DNA of 58,232 nt from JBOFDK01 sp051650305 (GTDB lineage: Bacteria > Bacillota > Clostridia > Lachnospirales > Cellulosilyticaceae): contig JBOFIT010000084.1 of the NCBI GenBank assembly GCA_051650305.1, forward strand, positions 1-58,232, written 5' to 3'. Both the position numbers and the translations under genes were made by a program. The notes beneath the pieces are model-generated. The model was not told the DNA's origin and searched no databases. It saw only the letters and a program-made list of their open reading frames with translations. Positions 52,260-58,232 of the stretch are shown here, piece after piece (position 1 is the stretch's first letter; each line of letters starts with the position of its first letter).

Positions 52260-53223
52260 GCAACTCAACTATTTTTTTCAACACTTCCTTTAGCCTTGGC
52301 CTACTTACTATTTGATCCACATAACCTAGAAGTTCTTGATTAATTGTGTGACTTTCTGCAAGAATAATATCACCTAAAAGATAGGTTTGTGCCTTGAAGT
52401 TGCTCACGCTCACATCTCTACTCACCGAGATATAGGGTAGTTTTTGTATACCTAGTTCTTTTAACAACCTAAGTCCCTCACCTAACGCATCCATCGATTC
52501 GCCTAAGTATTCCATATACCTTTCACCCTCACTGATTACAACTACCGGTATCTGCCGCTCTAGGGCTTGTATCATTGCCTGATTCACTACACCCATACTC
52601 ATGTGCTGGCCTAGTATACAGATGACCACTTCTTCCTGCTCTATCCATCCAATCGCTAAGACATCATGTAATGTCTCTAAAAGGATTTCATACCGATCTA
52701 CCACTAACTCTAAGCGTTGATCAGGAGATAATGACAAGTAGTGATGACATACGGGACAGCACATGCTAACGTCTCTCACTTCTTCTGGGTGTAAAATCGT
52801 ATGACAACGCTCACATCTTTGCCATAAGGCCTCTTTCTTATCATTCTCTTTTATGGTAGATATACCTTCTAAAGCCATACTTTCCAAATACATTTTCAAA
52901 TCCTTTGGCGAACCTACACTACAAGCTATACCATATTGATGGCACAGCTTTAAAAGTGCTGGATTGTTAAGGGCTATTGCTTCTGCTATGTGACACAAAC
53001 TTGCTTGCTTGCATGTAGCCACTGTAAGCACCGCTGATGCATTGACATACCCTTCTCCTAAATCTTGTGCTCCAATACATATAGCAGTTGTGGCCTCCTC
53101 CAAAAACCCTTGCCCTACTTGTTCTTTTCCAAATAAAGCAATGGTTTCTAATCCGCTTTTCTGACACAGGCGCACTGCCTGTAATCCGCTTTTTTCTCGG
53201 TCTATAATCATGATTTTCCTCAT
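52219..53223 (-). CDS. Fusion of biotin-carboxylase N-domain and shortened AccD-like subunit
   Basis: This protein is 334-335 aa. Residues about 1-115 follow the biotin carboxylase N-domain ('RKIMIIDREKSGLQAVRLC', 'AICIGAQDLGEGYVNASAVL', 'LCHQYGIACSVGSPKDLKMY'), but no ATP-grasp domain follows. Next is an AccD-type zinc ribbon with Cys138, Cys141, Cys157 and Cys160 (CxxC-x15-CxxC, same spacing as E. coli AccD), then a shortened crotonase-like part of about 170 residues (usual about 250). It pairs with the AccA-like gene. GGTGGAG precedes two ATGs (53226/53223). Confidence 0.62.
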   Translation of the reverse strand: MRKIMIIDREKSGLQAVRLCQKSGLETIALFGKEQVGQGFLEEATTAICIGAQDLGEGYVNASAVLTVATCKQASLCHIAEAIALNNPALLKLCHQYGIACSVGSPKDLKMYLESMALEGISTIKENDKKEALWQRCERCHTILHPEEVRDVSMCCPVCHHYLSLSPDQRLELVVDRYEILLETLHDVLAIGWIEQEEVVICILGQHMSMGVVNQAMIQALERQIPVVVISEGERYMEYLGESMDALGEGLRLLKELGIQKLPYISVSRDVSVSNFKAQTYLLGDIILAESHTINQELLGYVDQIVSRPRLKEVLKKIVELHAKGGCSVVGGIL

Positions 53224-53254
53224 CATTTCTCCACCTACGCCTTCACGGATTTGA

Positions 53255-53950
53255 TCAAGTAAGGATTCCTTGCAGTGTTTCTAACACTTCACTTCTTTTT
53301 TCATTGATGAAGAAATGTCCACCTGAAAAGGTATATATCTTTAGGGGCTCTGCCACCAGTTTATGCCACTCACTCAATGCATCTTCTTTTGTATAAGCAT
53401 CCTCATCCCCTTGAAAGAGAACTACCTTACAACGTAAAGGTTCTTCTAAAACCTTGGGGCTATAAGTCTCAACCACTTGAAAGTCAGCTCTTATAATAGG
53501 GAGGAAAAATGCCATTAATTCCTCATTTTCAAGTACTTCTTCACTCATACCACCCAATGCTTTTATGCGCTGTGTAAACTGGTCATCACTCAAGGTACTA
53601 TATTGCTCTGTACTTACGCTTGGTAGCTTCGTTCCTGACAAGATAAGGTATTCGGGAACTGGTTTTTCTTCTCTTTGGAGCTTTTTGGCAAGTTCAAAAG
53701 CCAGCATACCGCCCATACTATGACCTAAGATAGCATAAGGTGTGCCATCAAGCTGTGAACACACACAAGATGCGACCTCACTTAGTAAGTCATCAAACTG
53801 GGTATGTAATGCCTCACCCATTCTTCTGCCCCTACCAGGTAGCTCCACCGGTATCACGCGTACTTGATCCCCTAGTATCTTTTGCCATGCAAATAGTTGT
53901 GTAGCAGCCCCCCCTGCATAAGGGAGGCAGAATAATTGCATACACGCCAT
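53255..53950 (-). CDS. Type II thioesterase (GrsT-like)
   Basis: This 231-aa alpha/beta hydrolase has 'LFCLPYAGGAATQLF' at the start, 'VIPVELPGRGRRMGE', nucleophile Ser in 'ILGHSMGGMLAFELA', Asp in 'FQGDEDAYT' and His in 'FSGGHFFI'. Such stand-alone thioesterases clear mis-loaded carrier domains of NRPS, or may release the product here since no TE domain is fused to the NRPS. AGGA precedes ATG 53950. Confidence 0.92.
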   Translation of the reverse strand: MACMQLFCLPYAGGAATQLFAWQKILGDQVRVIPVELPGRGRRMGEALHTQFDDLLSEVASCVCSQLDGTPYAILGHSMGGMLAFELAKKLQREEKPVPEYLILSGTKLPSVSTEQYSTLSDDQFTQRIKALGGMSEEVLENEELMAFFLPIIRADFQVVETYSPKVLEEPLRCKVVLFQGDEDAYTKEDALSEWHKLVAEPLKIYTFSGGHFFINEKRSEVLETLQGILT

Positions 53951-53968
53951 GCCACTTCCTCCTTTACT

Positions 53969-55558
53969 TTATCTCATCGCTTCAACCGCTTGATTTGTTT
54001 TTACTTTAGTAGGTGCACTACTCTTTTTAAACTGCACAATAAGTCCTATAAAGGCCGCAACGACGCTTACGCCTCCAGCAACGCATAAGACCATTAACAC
54101 CCCATCTGATAATGCTGCAAAAAGATGTACAAGTGTGGTCCGGCGAATGACGAGCATAAAGATAGCACTGATGACTTGCACAAGTACTGCTCCCCAAAGT
54201 GACTTGGTCCATATAAAGCAAAGGGTATACACAATCGATCCTAAAATGGCATATAGCCCAATCCATAGATTGCCTTGTAGGCATGCATAAATACCTATAC
54301 TTAGAACCATCCCCCACACCCAATTCACCTTCTGGCTTACTTGATGGAAGATAATCCCTCTAAAGAGCACTTCTTCGAGAAAAGGAATAAGTAAAATACA
54401 TAAAACTTGTAGCCCTAATGACGGCATATCATTCATAAATGCATTCATATATTCTTCAAATACAGGAAACATCTCTTTGACAATACGAATAGAAGTAAGA
54501 CATGTGGTAAAGACAGAAATCCCTGCTGCAATGATTGTAATGAGGAGTACGTTTCTTACACTTATAGCTCTGATGCACCATTCCTTTGCAATATTCCCTT
54601 TAAATTTTTTAAAAATCAGTGCCAATGCAGCAACAGCTAATGAACAGTACACTGCTACAAAAATATTGCCATTTCCTTGCATAAAAGCTTCATAACCTTC
54701 CACTGTATTCCATAAAACATCATGGATACGGTAAATGATATAGTATGCAACCATGAGTACAATAACCGTTATACTAGTGATGCTCAGTGCCTCTAACTTA
54801 TCTTTCGTTTTTTGAGCGAGTGGTATGACTTCCTCATACCCCCTACGTAACCATCCTAAGCCATAGACAAGAAGGGCTATACCTAAGAAGATAAATACAA
54901 ACGTTGTCTGGGCATTGATTACGGAAATAACATCCGAATGTAAAAGGTAGATCAGCATACTACTTACAAACTGAGCAATGACACCTGCCCATATGGAATC
55001 CACCCACTTATACATAAGTGTAAAAATAACAACTCCAAAATAGCCGCAGATAATAAGTGGAATATTAAAGCCCATAAAGAGAATGCCATAAATAAGCCCT
55101 TGTATAAGAATGGACACCCAAAGAGACCACTTACTATTTAAGGTCTTGAACAGGCAACCTCTAAAATACACTTCTTTATAAAACGAGTTCCATATATGAT
55201 AGATCAAAAAGAATATTAGCCCTAGCCCTTGGTACTCTATCTTGAATCCTTTAGCACCTGTAATATACCAGACCGTGCTTGTCAAGGATGCCATTCCGCA
55301 TCCTAGAAGCACTGAAATAAAAGCCACTTTAGGCGTTATCTTTTGCATACGTATCGTCTCAGGTATGTTTACTTTTTTTGCTTTTGCAATGATAAACAAT
55401 AAACACATCACACCCACTTCAATAGCAAAATAAAATTTATCTGTATAATCAAACCCTTCTACATAAGGTCTGATGCATCGAAGCACCACCTCTTGTATCA
55501 ATAGATAAATCGCTACATACATCGTCACTAGACCTATTGCTTTTTTTGTAGACACCAT
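53969..55558 (-). CDS. Double CPBP-family membrane protein
   Basis: This 529-aa protein has about 14-16 helices and two repeats of the CAAX-protease/bacteriocin-processing (CPBP, Abi) fold. The second repeat has the normal motif 'PFLEEVLFRGIIFHQV'. The first has 'FYKEVYFRGCLF', where the leading Glu is Lys. Members serve as membrane proteases or as immunity proteins for their own peptide products. Position between NRPS and thioesterase suggests a role in maturation, export or self-protection (inference). Confidence 0.82.
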   Translation of the reverse strand: MVSTKKAIGLVTMYVAIYLLIQEVVLRCIRPYVEGFDYTDKFYFAIEVGVMCLLFIIAKAKKVNIPETIRMQKITPKVAFISVLLGCGMASLTSTVWYITGAKGFKIEYQGLGLIFFLIYHIWNSFYKEVYFRGCLFKTLNSKWSLWVSILIQGLIYGILFMGFNIPLIICGYFGVVIFTLMYKWVDSIWAGVIAQFVSSMLIYLLHSDVISVINAQTTFVFIFLGIALLVYGLGWLRRGYEEVIPLAQKTKDKLEALSITSITVIVLMVAYYIIYRIHDVLWNTVEGYEAFMQGNGNIFVAVYCSLAVAALALIFKKFKGNIAKEWCIRAISVRNVLLITIIAAGISVFTTCLTSIRIVKEMFPVFEEYMNAFMNDMPSLGLQVLCILLIPFLEEVLFRGIIFHQVSQKVNWVWGMVLSIGIYACLQGNLWIGLYAILGSIVYTLCFIWTKSLWGAVLVQVISAIFMLVIRRTTLVHLFAALSDGVLMVLCVAGGVSVVAAFIGLIVQFKKSSAPTKVKTNQAVEAMR

Positions 55559-55569
55559 CTTTCTTCCCC

Positions 55570-58232
55570 CTATACTCTCTCATTTGTATACTGTACACCT
55601 TCAATTTCTCCTAGCACGTAGATAAGTACTCTTAAATACGTATCGATAAATCCTAGCATAGCCTCACTTCTCAGTTTGCTACTGTTGTAAGCCATTCGGC
55701 ACCCACCTTTTTCAGTGCTACTGAAAATTACATCGTATTTCTGTAACCATTCACGTTCTGCTCGTTTAGTCTCTCCACTTAAATAAGCAAAGATGATGCA
55801 CTGATCTTCTAAGGATCGCTTCGCTTCTTCATAGGTATACATACTCTTCGTATCTCTCGTAGCAGTCGCCACCCATTGAATCAACTCTTCGAAAGTCGCA
55901 TAGTCTTGCATCTGAATCGTCACGGTGTTCATGCCATCTCCTTGATTGATTTCTATACTAGCCTTTTCATCTTCACTTAGCTGTGTAATATAAACTAAAT
56001 ACGCTGCCCGCATCACATCTTCCACCTGTACACTAAGTGATATAGCAAGCTCACTCAGTTGATGATACAAAGGTTCTTGGAACGTGAAGGTTTCTATATC
56101 ACTCATTTCATGGCCTACTTGGTGGGTGAGATAACTTTCTTGAACTTTAACACCCTTAAGCACGCGGCTAAGGTTCTCCTTCCTTTGCAGATGCTCGATA
56201 TAAGCTGCTAGTTTATCAATACTTGTATGCTCAAACAAATCTGTGATACGTAACATACCAGGATAAGCTTTCTCAAGCTCTCCGTGCATTTTTACTAATA
56301 AAAGTGAATGCCCGCCTAAGTCAAAGAAATTATCGTATATACCTATATTGTCATGTTCTAGAAGGCTTTCCCATAAGGTAATCAATTGCTGCTGAAGTGT
56401 ATTTTGAGCTGCTACATAGTTTGTCTTATCCCCTAGATTTCTCTCTGGTTCAGGTAATGCCTTTCGGTCTAATTTGCCATTAGCTGATAATGGCATATAA
56501 TCCATTTCTACAAAGAAACTAGGCACCATATATTCAGGTAGTTTTTGTCCTAGATGATACTTAAGCTCTTCTATAACAACTTGCGCTTTTGCTGTATAGT
56601 ATCCGCACAGATACTTTTCTCCCTTGCCATCCTCTCGTAAAAGTACTGCACTTTCAACAATAGCAGGATATGCCGCAATAGCAGATTCGATTTCCCCCAG
56701 TTCAATTCGTAGGCCACGGAGTTTAACTTGGTGATCCATACGTCCCAAATACTCGATCTCGCCGTCTTCTGCTAACTTCACCAAATCTCCTGAACGATAC
56801 ATCCTATACCCCTCAAAGTAAGGATCATCCATGAATTTCTCTTGGGTAAGTTCTTCTTTATTAAGATAGCCACGACCTACGCCTATCCCTGAGATGTAAA
56901 GCTCACCCGCAACACCTATTGGCTGTATACGTTTTTGATTATCTAATACGTAAAGTCTTGTATTATCAATAGGCTTACCGATAGGTACACGTGCGATATC
57001 CCCCGTCGGTGGGCAGTTAAAGAAACTAACATCAACGGTTGCCTCCGTTGGTCCATACAAGTTATAAAGTCCTGTTCCTTGAGGTGCAAAAAGCCTATTA
57101 AAGCTTTGAACTTGTGCCGGTGTCAGTGCTTCGCCACTTGCAAATACTTTCTTCAGACTACTTACATCATGCTTCTCTTGAAACATCTCATAGTACTCCA
57201 TAAAGACACTAAGCATAGATGGTACAAAATGCATGGTGGTAATCTTCTCTTGCTGAATAACCTTTAGCATACCTTGTGGATCTTTTTCCCCCTGTGGTTC
57301 TAAGAAATAAACATCACTGCCTGTAAACATCCACCAGAACAACTCCCACACTGAAACATCAAATGTAAAAGGTGTTTTTTGAAGAATGGTATCCTCTTCT
57401 TTCAACGGATAATACTTTTGCATCCATTCAATACGGTTAATGGCTGATGTATGCTCTATCATGACCCCTTTAGGTTGTCCTGTGGAACCTGATGTGAAAA
57501 TAACATACGCAAGTTGCCGTGGGTCATTGATGGGTACAAGTGGTTCTTCACTAGAGGTATAAAGTGCCTCATCCTCTAGATTTATTGCTTCTGAATCCTT
57601 TATGCGTTCCTCGAAGCGTTGCTGGGTTAGTACTACCTTCGCCTTACTATCTGCTATCATATAGGCGATACGTTCACTTGGGTAATCCGGACTGATGGGC
57701 ATATACGCCCCTCCAGCTTTTAAAATACCCATAATACCAATAATCATTTCTAGCGAACGTTCCACCATAAGCCCTACAATTTGGTTTTTGCCAATACCTT
57801 TTCTGCGTAGGACTTTAGCGAGATTTGTAGCTTTCTGATTAAGTACCTCATACGTTATACTGCTCTCACCAAATCGAGCTGCAACTTTATGAGGTGTCTT
57901 CTGCACCTGTCTCTCGAATACTTCATGAAGTGTCACTTCATCGCTATAAGGTACTTCTGTTGCATTAAACACTTGATGTATAAAGCGCTTTTCTTCTTCT
58001 ATCACTACTTCATATGTCTCAATTGCACATGTACTATCACGCACCATTTTTTCTAGAAGCAGCTGATAATGCTTCGCCATACGCTCTATGGTAGTCGCTT
58101 TAAACAAACTTGTGGCGTATTCTATATTGAGCGTCCATCCTTCTTGTTCTTCTACCATCTCAAAGGTTAAGTCAAACTTAGATACTTTGTTTTCTATAGG
58201 ATAAGATGTGAACTTAAGTCCCTCAGTAGTCA
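55570..58232 (-). CDS. Non-ribosomal peptide synthetase, partial (C–A–PCP–half C)
   Basis: The reading frame is open to the right edge, so the gene is cut. The edge holds the end of a C domain ('KFDLTFEMVEEQEG' and 'IEYATSLFKATTIERMAKHY'). The A domain (about 57960-56470) has 'IFTSGSTGQPKGVMIEH', 'NLYGPTEATVD', 'YRSGDLVK' and 'GRMDHQVKLRGLRIELGEIE'. Pocket residues read D-V-W-H-F-S-L-V-D-K, the serine code known from EntF. PCP 'NFFDLGGHSLLLVKM' is near 56325. A further about 170 residues (56110-55580) look like the C-lobe of a condensation domain without its HHxxxDG half. No TE domain follows. Confidence 0.93.
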   Translation of the reverse strand, partial: TTEGLKFTSYPIENKVSKFDLTFEMVEEQEGWTLNIEYATSLFKATTIERMAKHYQLLLEKMVRDSTCAIETYEVVIEEEKRFIHQVFNATEVPYSDEVTLHEVFERQVQKTPHKVAARFGESSITYEVLNQKATNLAKVLRRKGIGKNQIVGLMVERSLEMIIGIMGILKAGGAYMPISPDYPSERIAYMIADSKAKVVLTQQRFEERIKDSEAINLEDEALYTSSEEPLVPINDPRQLAYVIFTSGSTGQPKGVMIEHTSAINRIEWMQKYYPLKEEDTILQKTPFTFDVSVWELFWWMFTGSDVYFLEPQGEKDPQGMLKVIQQEKITTMHFVPSMLSVFMEYYEMFQEKHDVSSLKKVFASGEALTPAQVQSFNRLFAPQGTGLYNLYGPTEATVDVSFFNCPPTGDIARVPIGKPIDNTRLYVLDNQKRIQPIGVAGELYISGIGVGRGYLNKEELTQEKFMDDPYFEGYRMYRSGDLVKLAEDGEIEYLGRMDHQVKLRGLRIELGEIESAIAAYPAIVESAVLLREDGKGEKYLCGYYTAKAQVVIEELKYHLGQKLPEYMVPSFFVEMDYMPLSANGKLDRKALPEPERNLGDKTNYVAAQNTLQQQLITLWESLLEHDNIGIYDNFFDLGGHSLLLVKMHGELEKAYPGMLRITDLFEHTSIDKLAAYIEHLQRKENLSRVLKGVKVQESYLTHQVGHEMSDIETFTFQEPLYHQLSELAISLSVQVEDVMRAAYLVYITQLSEDEKASIEINQGDGMNTVTIQMQDYATFEELIQWVATATRDTKSMYTYEEAKRSLEDQCIIFAYLSGETKRAEREWLQKYDVIFSSTEKGGCRMAYNSSKLRSEAMLGFIDTYLRVLIYVLGEIEGVQYTNERV

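Noticed and set aside
54027..54323. Minus-strand frame of 98 codons inside the CPBP gene
   Set aside because: It is in another frame of a clear membrane protein gene and has no start site or family resemblance.

Overview
The window is a piece of a low-GC chromosome from an anaerobic, spore-former-related member of the Clostridia. I would guess the Lachnospirales and a Cellulosilyticum-like relative, but only loosely. The grounds are the 5' end of a clostridial-type 16S rRNA gene at the left edge, AT-rich intergenic DNA, strong GGAGG-type ribosome binding sites, and typical Firmicutes gene sets: SpoVB/MurJ-type flippase, FtsK/SpoIIIE–YlzJ–TepA–aspartokinase synteny, formate-THF ligase with FolD, and a cobalamin riboswitch. 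Most genes lie on the minus strand.

Layout. 1-480: start of an rRNA operon leaving the window to the left, with a consensus promoter. 0.6-6.8 kb: two metallophosphoesterase-type or solute-binding-type genes, small exported or unknown proteins, a tyrosine recombinase and a formate/nitrite channel. 6.8-8.0 kb: a coiled-coil protein with a ribbon-helix-helix-like start, preceded by six GTTAAC boxes and several unexplained repeats. 8-20.6 kb: housekeeping block (flavoprotein, flippase, pgsA, rimO, folD, fhs, ftsK, ylzJ, tepA, aspartokinase, TSCPD protein). 20.8-23 kb: AgrC/AgrA-like two-component pair. 23-27 kb: corrinoid uptake and salvage operon under a B12 riboswitch with its own terminator. 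27-33.6 kb: purine-type permease, phosphodiester glycosidase, metallophosphoesterase, CheX-like and CheY-like proteins, and two tandem CE4-type deacetylases. 33.8-36.1 kb: plus-strand polar amino-acid ABC transporter. 37-41.8 kb: polyamine operon (speA-like, speE, carboxy(nor)spermidine dehydrogenase, nspC). 42.3-45.5 kb: YdjM-like membrane protein and an EF-G/TetM-like GTPase fused to a YacP-type NYN domain. 45.6-50.4 kb: lipoprotein, response regulator and two histidine kinases, one lacking the phospho-acceptor histidine. 50.6-58.2 kb: an NRPS operon that runs off the right edge.

The NRPS operon is the most unusual region. Its transcription order is NRPS (partial C, serine-type A, PCP, then a half-length C domain), a double CPBP membrane protein, a type II thioesterase, a fusion of a biotin-carboxylase N-domain to a shrunken AccD-like part, a shrunken AccA-like protein, panD and a CE4 deacetylase, closed by a strong terminator. 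The A-domain pocket reads DVWHFSLVDK, the serine code known from EntF. I do not recognise the product.

Other points of interest are the six-box GTTAAC array, the TetM-like/NYN fusion, the cytoplasmic BMP-domain protein with a ParB-like N-terminal part, an SD-sequestering hairpin before a metallophosphoesterase gene, and the degenerate sensor kinase. All functions are inferred by reading the sequence. No database search was run.
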